64,000 nucleotides of DNA, taken from NCBI GenBank assembly GCA_023399375.1, contig JAEWPX010000159.1:15648-79647 (forward strand), in the 5' to 3' direction. Below the pieces are notes generated by a model, which was given only the letters and a program-made list of their open reading frames with translations, had not been told where the DNA came from and searched no databases. Positions 33,529-41,195 of the stretch are shown in pieces (position 1 is the first letter of the stretch; each line of letters starts with the position of its first letter). The translations under genes were made by a program, and so were the position numbers. Origin of the DNA: Pseudomonadota bacterium. GTDB lineage: Bacteria; Desulfobacterota; Desulfovibrionia; Desulfovibrionales; Desulfovibrionaceae.

Positions 33529-34920
33529 CTATTTGTCAAACCCGTGCTTTTTGAGGAGTTCGTACAGATGGCCCCGCGACAGTCCGGCTATGCGGGCCCC
33601 TTCGCTCATATTGGAAGTGATTTCCAATAATCCTTTGAAGTAATTCCTTTCCGACGCTTCCTTGAATTCACGGTACGTCTGGTAGGGCCGCGCGGCGGAT
33701 GTCGCCGGGCCGACTGGAACGGCGGACGGCGCGCCGCCGGGTTTGCCCAGGCGACTGCGGGCCACGGCCATGCGGATATCGAGGGGCAGATGGCCGGCGA
33801 AAATCTGCGGTTCCCCCCGCGAGGCGGCGAATGCCCGTTCCAGGGCATGGCCCAGCTCCCGCACGTTGCCCGGCCAGTCATAACGCAAAAGCGCCTCGAC
33901 GAGATCATCCGAAACCGACTTGCCGCAGGCGTCGTAGCGGGCGCAGAGCCGCTCCACGAAATGATGGCACAGGAGCGGGATATCCTCCTTGCGCTCCCGA
34001 AGCGGCGGCAGTGTGATGGTGATGCCGTTGAGGCGGTAGAGCAGATCGGTGCGGAAAAGCTCCAGGGAGGCCATTTCGACGAGATTGCGGTTGGTCGCGG
34101 CAATAAGCCGGAAGTCGCTTTGCACCTCGGCCTTGCCGCCGATGGGCCGGAAACGCCGGGTTTCCAGCAGGCGCAGAAAGGAACGCTGCAGGGCCACGGG
34201 CAGCTCGCCCACTTCGTCGAGGAAAAGCGTCCCCCTATGGGCCAGCCGGGCCACGCCGTCGCGGTCCTGGTCGGCTCCGGTGAAGGCTCCCCGGGTGTGC
34301 CCGAAAAGCTGGCTCTCCAGGAGCGATTCCGTGGCCGAAGCGCAATCCATCGGGACAAAGGGCATGGCCGCCCGCGCGCTGCCGTCGTGGATAGCCCGGG
34401 CGAAGACTTCCTTGCCCGTGCCGGTCTCGCCCAAAAGCAGCACGTTGATGTCGCTGGCCGCCGCCAGGGCGGCGGCGTCGAGGCAGGCCCGCAGGGCCGG
34501 ACTTTCGCCCACGATGCTGCGCAGCTCGTGCAGGTCCGTGGCGGCGTTTTGGCGCTGCCGGCGGAAAGCCATGACCCGTTCGAGGATGAGCCGCAGGTTG
34601 TCCAGGGACAGGGGTTTGGTCAGAAAATCCCAGGCCCCGTGGCGGATGGCCAGGTCGGCTCCGGCGGCGTCGCCGTGGCCGGTGACGATGACGATCTCCG
34701 GCGGGTCGGGCAGGGCGCGAAGCTCCGGGATGCGTTCCAGGCCGTTGCCGTCGGGCAGGAGCACGTCGAGGAAGACGACGTCGCAGCCGCCGTTGCGGCA
34801 AAGGGCCAAGCCCTCGGCCAGGGTCGAGGCGGCCAGGGCCTCGTGGCCGAGTTCCGAGGCGGTGACGCCGATGAGCCGCTGCACCAGGCGGTCGTCGTCG
34901 AGGGCGAGGACGCGGGCCAT
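33529..34920 (-). CDS. NtrC-family sigma-54 response regulator
   Basis: A 463-residue activator. Residues 1-120 are a receiver with phospho-Asp D52 (VVFLDVLLPDG) and Lys in DFLTKPLS; about 140-370 is the AAA+ domain with Walker A LLGETGTGKE, the sigma-54 contact loop GAFTGA and Walker B GTLFLDEVGEL; the C terminus has a Fis-type helix-turn-helix (ARIAGLSRGHLYELLKKHG). It activates sigma-54 promoters upon phosphorylation. The upstream gene is a haem-c hybrid kinase; 3 bases separate the two, so they form one two-component system. Next to nap genes, it probably controls nitrate or nitrite respiration. Confidence 0.95.
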   Translation of the reverse strand: MARVLALDDDRLVQRLIGVTASELGHEALAASTLAEGLALCRNGGCDVVFLDVLLPDGNGLERIPELRALPDPPEIVIVTGHGDAAGADLAIRHGAWDFLTKPLSLDNLRLILERVMAFRRQRQNAATDLHELRSIVGESPALRACLDAAALAAASDINVLLLGETGTGKEVFARAIHDGSARAAMPFVPMDCASATESLLESQLFGHTRGAFTGADQDRDGVARLAHRGTLFLDEVGELPVALQRSFLRLLETRRFRPIGGKAEVQSDFRLIAATNRNLVEMASLELFRTDLLYRLNGITITLPPLRERKEDIPLLCHHFVERLCARYDACGKSVSDDLVEALLRYDWPGNVRELGHALERAFAASRGEPQIFAGHLPLDIRMAVARSRLGKPGGAPSAVPVGPATSAARPYQTYREFKEASERNYFKGLLEITSNMSEGARIAGLSRGHLYELLKKHGFDK

Positions 34921-34923
34921 GGC

Positions 34924-37179
34924 CTACCCGCGCGAGGCGGCCTGGCGCAGGGCCCGGCTGGTGCGGTCGAGCATGTCGTGAAGCTCCTGCCGGTCCGCGT
35001 CGGGCACGGATGCGCGCGTCCTGGCCAGCAGTTCCAGGCGGGCGGCGGCCTCGCGCAGTCTGCCCGCGCCAAGGGATGCCGCGCCGGACTTGAGGGTGTG
35101 CATGAGTCGGGAGGCCTCGGACAGGTCGCCGCGTCCTGCGGCGTCGTCGAAGGCCGCGGCCAGGGTCGGGGCGCTCTCCAGAAAATCCGAGGCCAGCAGG
35201 CGGTAGAGATCCTGGCGGCCGCCGAGCAGGCGCAGGGCTTCATCCGTTTCGAGGAGCCCGTCCTCCGCCGCCGTCCTGGCCGAGGCGTCGGCCGCCGCCG
35301 GCGGCACGGCCAGGGCGCGCGCGCCCACGGCGGCGCGCATGGCCCGGTGCAGGGCGGCCACGTCGATGGGTTTGCCCACCACGCCCTCGATTTCCCCGGT
35401 CGGCAGCACGGCCTGGTCCTCGGGCAGGGCGAACGCGGTGAGGATGAGGACGGGCGCGCGCTTGCGGCCGAGTTCGGTCTCCATGTCGCGCAGGCGGCGC
35501 AGCACCGCGACGCCGTCCATGCCGGGCATCTGCAGATCGAGCAGGATCAGGTCGCTTGGGGCCTTGCGCAGAAGATCCAGGGCCTCGGGGCCGCCGGCGG
35601 CCAGGCGCACCTCGGCGCCGTCCTCGCGCAGGATGTCGTTCAAGAGAATCCGGTTGGCGTTGTGGTCGTCCACGACCAACACCCGCAGCCCGGCCAGGGC
35701 GCGGTCAGGTCCGGCATCGGGCTTTTCCGCCCCCCCGGCCGCATCCTCGGGCAGGGCCGTCTCGGCTCCCACGGCGAGAACTGCGGTGAAGGCGAAGACG
35801 CTTCCCCGCTCCGGCACGCTTTCCACGGCGATGTCGCCACCCATCATCCGGGCGAGTTCCCGGGCGATGCAAAGCCCGAGTCCCGACCCGGCGTGCCGCC
35901 GGGACAGGGAGTCGTCCACCTGGCTGAAGCACTCGAAGATGCGCCCCTGGTCGTCCCGGGCGATGCCGACACCGGTGTCCGAGACTGTGGTGCGGATGCA
36001 TACGTCCCGGGGCGTCCTGCCGGGGGCCACGTCCACCTCGAGGCGCACGCCGCCGCGTTCGGTGAATTTCACGGCATTGCCGAGGAGGTTGGCCAGCACC
36101 TGGCGGTAGCGGAAGGCGTCGCCGACGAGGCATGCCGGCACTTCCGGCGCGATGTGCACGGAAAACCCGAGTCCCTTGTCCTTGGCGGTGAAGGCGAAAA
36201 TGCCGCTGGTCTGCTCCACTGCCCGGCGCAGGGAAAAGGGCCGGGCCTCGAGCTCCAGCCGGCCGGAATCCAGGCGGGAGACGTCCAGGATATCGCCCAC
36301 GATTTCAAGCAGCGAGCCGGCCGAATGGATGACGAGCTTGGCGTAGCGCTCGGCCCGTGGGCTCAAGTCCTCGCGCAGCAGGCGCTCGGACAGGCCGATG
36401 ATGCCGGTCAGGGGTGTGCGCATGTCGTGGCTCATGTTGGCCAGGAAGCGGCTTTTCATGCGGCTCAAGGCCTCGGCCTTCTCGCGGCGGCGGCTGATCT
36501 CGAAGGTGGAGCCGCCGATGCCGAGCAGCCCCACGACCCAGATGATGCCGTAGGCGGCGGCCAGGGTGCGCTGGTTGCGTTCCCGCGAGGCGAGCAGGGG
36601 ACCGGCCGGGGCCGAGACGCTGATGCCGCCCCGGGCCGTGCCGACCACCGCCGCCGGATGGCAGCCCCGGCAGCTCTCCTCGGTGAGAAGCGGCGCCATG
36701 AAACGGAACTGGCCCTTGTCCGCGCCGCCGAAAACCAGTTCGAAGCGGCCCTGCGGAGGAAGCGCGGCCAGGCTCTCGCGTTCCCAGGCGTCCGGGGCGT
36801 TTTCGGGCCGGATGGGGGCCAGGCTGGTGATGTGGAAATGGACGCCGGCGTTAAGGGCGGCGATGTCCGCGATCTGCCGGGTCATGTAGGCCGGGTTGAC
36901 CCGCACCAACATCTCGCCGGAAGCGGTCTCCAGGGATCGCTCGGAGGCGGGCAGGTGGGGGTTGGGGGCGACCCCCGGCCCCACGGGCACGAACACGCCG
37001 CCGTGGGCGGCGTTCCAGGCCCGCGCGGCCAGGATCTGCTGGAAGAACGCCCTGGCCTGATACTCGGCCAGTTCCATGATGTGGCGGCGCTCGCCGGCCA
37101 CGTTCCACAGGAAGAGGACCAGGAGCAGCCCGGTCCAGAAAAGCCCCAGCAGCACCGGTATGATGATCATGCGCTTCAT
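34924..37179 (-). CDS. Hybrid sensor kinase with periplasmic c-haem domain
   Basis: A 751-residue membrane histidine kinase. After an N-terminal helix (4-27) a periplasmic DUF3365/Tll0287-like domain spans about 30-205 and carries a single haem motif C170-RG-C173-H174. A second helix at about 207-225 leads to HisKA with H251 (ANMSHDMRTP), an HATPase, a receiver with D548 (LILLDLQMPGMDG) and a C-terminal HPt domain with H694 (LMHTLKSGAASLG). The internal His-Asp-His relay would end on the NtrC regulator downstream. A haem-c sensor points to redox, NO or small-ligand sensing. Start ATG 37179 follows the transmembrane start; the frame upstream is not conserved. Confidence 0.92.
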   Translation of the reverse strand: MKRMIIIPVLLGLFWTGLLLVLFLWNVAGERRHIMELAEYQARAFFQQILAARAWNAAHGGVFVPVGPGVAPNPHLPASERSLETASGEMLVRVNPAYMTRQIADIAALNAGVHFHITSLAPIRPENAPDAWERESLAALPPQGRFELVFGGADKGQFRFMAPLLTEESCRGCHPAAVVGTARGGISVSAPAGPLLASRERNQRTLAAAYGIIWVVGLLGIGGSTFEISRRREKAEALSRMKSRFLANMSHDMRTPLTGIIGLSERLLREDLSPRAERYAKLVIHSAGSLLEIVGDILDVSRLDSGRLELEARPFSLRRAVEQTSGIFAFTAKDKGLGFSVHIAPEVPACLVGDAFRYRQVLANLLGNAVKFTERGGVRLEVDVAPGRTPRDVCIRTTVSDTGVGIARDDQGRIFECFSQVDDSLSRRHAGSGLGLCIARELARMMGGDIAVESVPERGSVFAFTAVLAVGAETALPEDAAGGAEKPDAGPDRALAGLRVLVVDDHNANRILLNDILREDGAEVRLAAGGPEALDLLRKAPSDLILLDLQMPGMDGVAVLRRLRDMETELGRKRAPVLILTAFALPEDQAVLPTGEIEGVVGKPIDVAALHRAMRAAVGARALAVPPAAADASARTAAEDGLLETDEALRLLGGRQDLYRLLASDFLESAPTLAAAFDDAAGRGDLSEASRLMHTLKSGAASLGAGRLREAAARLELLARTRASVPDADRQELHDMLDRTSRALRQAASRG

Positions 37180-37231
37180 GGCCCGTCCCCAGTCCGGAGC
37201 GTCGCAGCGTTTCGGCGAGATTCCCTTGCTC

Positions 37232-38092
37232 TTACGATCCGTCGGCCGGCCTTGTCGAGTCCGATTCCCCGGAACCCTCCCGGCGTCGGCCCAGGGCAAA
37301 GCGCAGCGCCCGGCCGCGCTCCCGGCAGGCCTCCACGCAGTCGCCGCAGTTGGTGCAGGCGGCGGGCGGGGCCTTGCGCCTGGGGTCGAGAGCCAAGGAA
37401 CAGGCGGTGCGGCAAGCCCTGTCGTCCCGGCCGCAGCGGCAGCGCCCGGCCGTGAAGGCCGTGCGAAGCCCCCATGGGGTCAGCCGGTGGATAAGGGCCA
37501 GGAGCACGGACTGGGGACAGACGAACCGGCACCACAGCCGCGCGTCGCAAAGGCCCTCGACGAGAAGCAGGAGCGGCACGGCCAGCACGGGGAGCCAGAA
37601 GGAGCAGGAAACGGCGTACTGCCACAGCCTGGAATAGGCGGCCGGAAGCGACAGGAAATTGAGCAGCGGCGGCAGGCCGAAGACGCCGATCGCGGCCAGC
37701 CCGATTCCGGCCAGCAGCGTCCGGGCGAGAATGCCTCCCCGGGGAAAACGGCCGGCGCGCACGCGGCCCAGGCGGCGGGAGAGGGCGTGGCTCCATTCCG
37801 ACAGCAGCCCGTAGGGACAGGCATAGGCGCAAAAGACCGGCCCCAAGACCAGGGCCAGTCCCAGGGCCAGGCACGCGCCAAGGGCCGCGGGCCGGGCGAG
37901 CTCCCGGGCCGAGAGCGCGACCTGCGCCGCGGCCAGGGGGTCGCCGAGGGGCAGGCCCAGGACGTCCAGGGCCAGGAAGTTGCCGCTGATCCAGCTGACG
38001 CCCTTGGCATTGGCGAAAGGGACGGCGGCCATGACCAGGGCGACGCCGATCTGGACGGCGCGCCGGACGGCGCGAAGGGACGGGCGCGTCAT
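37232..38092 (-). CDS. napH: NapH-type membrane iron-sulfur protein
   Basis: A 286-residue NapH. Four membrane spans, the periplasmic-face motifs CAYACPYG and CRFVCPQS (C-x3-CP), and a C-terminal ferredoxin motif CTNCGDCVEACRERG, plus a CRCGRDDRACRTAC stretch. NapH passes electrons from menaquinol, with NapG, towards the periplasmic nitrate reductase. Start overlaps the napG stop by 4 bases. It is the last gene of napC-M-A-(MCP)-D-G-H. Confidence 0.9.
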   Translation of the reverse strand: MTRPSLRAVRRAVQIGVALVMAAVPFANAKGVSWISGNFLALDVLGLPLGDPLAAAQVALSARELARPAALGACLALGLALVLGPVFCAYACPYGLLSEWSHALSRRLGRVRAGRFPRGGILARTLLAGIGLAAIGVFGLPPLLNFLSLPAAYSRLWQYAVSCSFWLPVLAVPLLLLVEGLCDARLWCRFVCPQSVLLALIHRLTPWGLRTAFTAGRCRCGRDDRACRTACSLALDPRRKAPPAACTNCGDCVEACRERGRALRFALGRRREGSGESDSTRPADGS

Positions 38093-38586
38093 GCCGCCCC
38101 TCCGTTTGCGTCCAGGGGCAGGGAGGCCCGGGGCAGGGTCACGATGGCCTGGCGGGGACAGACGCTCTCGCACACGCCGCAGCCCACGCAGGCGTCGGTC
38201 ACGACCGGAAACATCCCCATATCCATGATCAGGGCCGTGTTGCGCAGTGGGCATTTCTCGTGGCAGGTTTTGCACAGGATCGATCCTTCGTAGGTGGAGC
38301 AGCGCGCCTTGTCGAGCCAGGCCCGGCCCATGTCCGCCTTGGCCATCTCGGCCACGGGGCGCAGGGCGCCGGTGGGGCAGGCCGGTGGGCAGCGCATGCA
38401 CAGCCAGCAGGGCGTGCGGCGCGGATCGATGCGCGGCGTGCCGCAGGTACGCGGATCGAAGCCGGCTTCGAGAAAGATGCTGCCGAAGGGACACAATTGC
38501 GCGCAGCGGCCGCACTGGACGCAGCGCCGCAAAAAAGCGTCTTCATCCCGGGCCCCGGGCGGCCGCAACAGGTGTCCGTCGGGCAT
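38089..38586 (-). CDS. napG: NapG-type ferredoxin
   Basis: A 165-residue protein with four [4Fe-4S] binding sets: CVQCGRCAQLCPFG, CWLCMRCPPACPTG, CKTCHEKCPLR and CVGCGVCESVCPRQ. It matches NapG, the periplasmic electron carrier partner of NapH. Unlike enterobacterial NapG there is no Tat signal at the N terminus, which begins MPDGHLLRPPGARDED; it may be exported with a partner, act on the inside, or have a misplaced start. AGGAGG-like bases precede ATG 38586. Confidence 0.88.
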   Translation of the reverse strand: MPDGHLLRPPGARDEDAFLRRCVQCGRCAQLCPFGSIFLEAGFDPRTCGTPRIDPRRTPCWLCMRCPPACPTGALRPVAEMAKADMGRAWLDKARCSTYEGSILCKTCHEKCPLRNTALIMDMGMFPVVTDACVGCGVCESVCPRQAIVTLPRASLPLDANGGAA

Positions 38587-38744
38587 TTTCCTCCCCTTTC
38601 CGGCCGCCGGCCGTTTCGCGCTGCGACCCTGAAAAATACGTCAGTATATTTTGAAAAAACAACTCTTCAACTGGTTGTTCTCCAAAAGAACGCCAGCCCC
38701 TCCATGAGGGCTCGACGCTAAACCCGCCCGCAGGGCGCGGCGCT

Positions 38745-38981
38745 TCAGCCCAGTTCGTCCTCGAGGCTCAAATACGCGGCGGCAACGGCCACGACGCCCG
38801 GCGTGGCCCGGATGGCCCGCTCGACAGCGGGCAACTCGTCGCTTGGCCGTTCGATGACCACCACCAGGTCCGGCGAGCCCTCCCAGGGCAGGACCGTGGC
38901 GTCGGGGCGGCGCGACAGGGCCTCCTTGACGCCTGAAAGCGAATCCTCGCTCGATTGCACGATGAAGCTGGCAACGGCCAT
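38745..38981 (-). CDS. napD: NapD maturation chaperone
   Basis: A 78-residue NapD, the cytoplasmic chaperone that binds the NapA Tat signal and guards export before cofactor loading. The family fold shows as VASFIVQSSEDSLSGVKEAL and SPDLVVVIERPSDELPAVERAI. Start ATG 38981 with GGAGGA nearby. It sits downstream of an inserted chemoreceptor gene rather than directly after napA. The following 158-base AT-rich gap before napG (38587-38744) may hold a secondary promoter. Confidence 0.88.
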   Translation of the reverse strand: MAVASFIVQSSEDSLSGVKEALSRRPDATVLPWEGSPDLVVVIERPSDELPAVERAIRATPGVVAVAAAYLSLEDELG

Positions 38982-39006
38982 GGGACTATCCTCCTTCGGG
39001 GCGGCT

Positions 39007-41151
39007 TCAAGCCGCCATGGCGGCCGGGAGCGCGGGCGCGCCGCCGCCGTGGCGCATGTCCGCAAGGAGTGTTTCCAGGATGCCGGCCTGGTCCGTCAGT
39101 TCGCCAAGGATTTTTTCCGAGCGCGCCATGGCTTCGGAAGTCTCCGTGGCGATTCGGTTGATGTCCGCGAGGCTGTGGTGGATCGTCTCGCTCGCGGCGG
39201 ACTGTTGTTCAGAGGCCGTGGCGATGGAGCGAACCTGATCCGTCGTGGCCTCGGCCAGGGAGACGATTTCGCGAAGGGACGCGCCGGAATGACCGGCCAG
39301 GCCGGTGACCGCCTCGATGGTTTCGCCGGCGCGCTCCACGTGGTCGACATTTTTGCGGGTTCCGGCCTGGATGCCCCGGATGGCTTCGCCCACTTCCTTG
39401 GTGGCGGTCATGGTCTTTTCGGCGAGCTTTCTGACCTCGTCGGCGACCACGGCGAAGCCGCGTCCGGCCTCGCCGGCGCGTGCCGCCTCGATGGCGGCAT
39501 TGAGCGCCAGGAGATTGGTCTGGTCGGCGATGTCGGAGATGACGTCAAGGATCTGGCCGATGCCCTGGGCCTGGCTGCCCAGGGTGTCCATGTCGCCTTT
39601 CATTGCCTGGGACTGGCGCTGGACCTGGGCGATGCCGGACACGACCTCCCCCACGGCCCGTGCGCCGTCAGTTGCCCTGGACCTGGCCTGTTCGGCGGTT
39701 CGGACGGCGCTGGCGGCGTTGGCGGCGACATCGAGCACGGTGGCGTTCATTTGCGCCATGGCCGTGACCGTTTCGCCGATGCGGCGGGCCTGGCCCTCGG
39801 CCCCCCGGCCGGACAGGTCGACCTGCTCGGACAACTGGGCCAGGGCGGCGGCGACGTTTTCCGCCACGGACCGTATTCTGTCGGCGGCGTGTGCGAGGCT
39901 TTCCGCACGCACCTCGGCCTCCCGCCCGGCGGTCTCGGCGGACAGGCGGCACACTTCCGCGGCCTTCCCCCGTTCCTGGGCCAGGGCGAACTGCTCCCGC
40001 GCCTTGTCGATCTGCTCCTTGAGCCGCAACACCATGCCGCGCAGGGCCACTGCCAGCCCGCCGATTTCGTCCGTCTGGTTTACGTCGAGGGCAGCGCCCA
40101 GTTCGCCCCGGCTGATTTTTTCGGCGAAATCGAGGGTGCGGCGCAGGGGGCGTCCGACGGTGAGGCAGATCCGCCAGCCGAGGGTCGCGGTGACGAGGGC
40201 GACCAGCACGGCGCTGCTGGCCATCCAGAGCAGGGAACTCCTGGCGCTTTGCAGCAGGGCGGCGACTTGGCCGCCGGTGGCCGCATCCCAGGCCTTTTCC
40301 ACCTGCATCATGAGGTCGATGCGTCTGGTTGCGGCGGCGAACCAGGCTGCCGGGTCCACGTCGAGGCGCGGCTTGTCCGAATTGGCGTAGGCGACTTCGC
40401 GGAAGCGCTCCACCTCGGCGTCGGCGTTCCTGAGCTTCTCCTCAAGCAAGGTCCGCGCCTCCTTGCCGCCCATGTCGGCGAAGGAGCGCAGATAGGTTTC
40501 CTGGGCGCTCACGCGGATGAGCCAGTCCCGGTAAAGCTGCTTGCCGAACGTGCCGGCGGCGAAGGCGCCGCTCAGACTGGCGCGCTCCTGGCCGGCGATT
40601 TCCTTGCCGCGCATGAGCTGGAGGATCGACGCGCAGGGCAGGCTCATGCCCGTGCCGCCGGCCAGGGCCATTCCCTGGGACACGGCGTCGAGCATGCTGG
40701 CGATGCAGGTGTTGTAGCTGGCGATGACTTCGAGGGCGTCGAAGCGCAGCCCGCTCACCGCCTCCCGTGCGGCGTTGAGTTCCTGGAGCCGGGACAGCAC
40801 GGGGCTGAAGATGGGTTGAAAAAGGGCGTCCTTTTGGCGCGCGACGGCCTGCATGACGGATTCGAGCCGTTCGCGGGCCGCGTCGCTTCGTTTTTTCTGC
40901 TGCTCGAGCTCCTGTCCGAACCGCGTCCCCCGGCTGCTGGCGTAGCCGGAAGACAGGCCGCGCTCCTTTTGCAGCTCGTGGACGAGTTCCCCGATCGATT
41001 GCGTGAGGCGAAGCAGTTGTTCGGTTTGGGTCAGCCTGCGCAGCGCCTGCCAACGGCCGTAGCTTTCCGTGGCGGCATAGAACAGGAACGCGGCCATGGG
41101 GAGGGCGAGCAACAAGCTGAGCTTGCTGGACATCTTCAGATTCGCAAGCAT
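39007..41151 (-). CDS. Methyl-accepting chemotaxis protein with NIT (nitrate/nitrite-sensing) domain
   Basis: A 714-residue chemoreceptor. N-terminal helix at about 8-28, periplasmic NIT domain at about 40-300 with the hallmark GELVHELQKERGLSSGYA, a second helix at about 312-335, HAMP, and a cytoplasmic signalling hairpin with the kinase-control tip QTNLLALNAAIEAARAGEAG. NIT domains bind nitrate or nitrite. The gene stands between napA and napD, in the same orientation and tightly packed, so the receptor is likely co-expressed with the reductase and steers the cell along nitrate gradients. I am not aware of the standard napCMADGH order having this insertion. AAGGGGC precedes the start. Confidence 0.93.
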   Translation of the reverse strand: MLANLKMSSKLSLLLALPMAAFLFYAATESYGRWQALRRLTQTEQLLRLTQSIGELVHELQKERGLSSGYASSRGTRFGQELEQQKKRSDAARERLESVMQAVARQKDALFQPIFSPVLSRLQELNAAREAVSGLRFDALEVIASYNTCIASMLDAVSQGMALAGGTGMSLPCASILQLMRGKEIAGQERASLSGAFAAGTFGKQLYRDWLIRVSAQETYLRSFADMGGKEARTLLEEKLRNADAEVERFREVAYANSDKPRLDVDPAAWFAAATRRIDLMMQVEKAWDAATGGQVAALLQSARSSLLWMASSAVLVALVTATLGWRICLTVGRPLRRTLDFAEKISRGELGAALDVNQTDEIGGLAVALRGMVLRLKEQIDKAREQFALAQERGKAAEVCRLSAETAGREAEVRAESLAHAADRIRSVAENVAAALAQLSEQVDLSGRGAEGQARRIGETVTAMAQMNATVLDVAANAASAVRTAEQARSRATDGARAVGEVVSGIAQVQRQSQAMKGDMDTLGSQAQGIGQILDVISDIADQTNLLALNAAIEAARAGEAGRGFAVVADEVRKLAEKTMTATKEVGEAIRGIQAGTRKNVDHVERAGETIEAVTGLAGHSGASLREIVSLAEATTDQVRSIATASEQQSAASETIHHSLADINRIATETSEAMARSEKILGELTDQAGILETLLADMRHGGGAPALPAAMAA

Positions 41152-41195
41152 CTCGGCCCCTTTTTCGTAAAAAGTACGTCCTGGCGTCCCCTGCC

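Noticed and set aside
33790..37455. 1221-codon plus-strand frame opposite the response regulator and kinase
   Set aside because: Antisense to two well-defined signalling proteins; the product has no recognisable domain.
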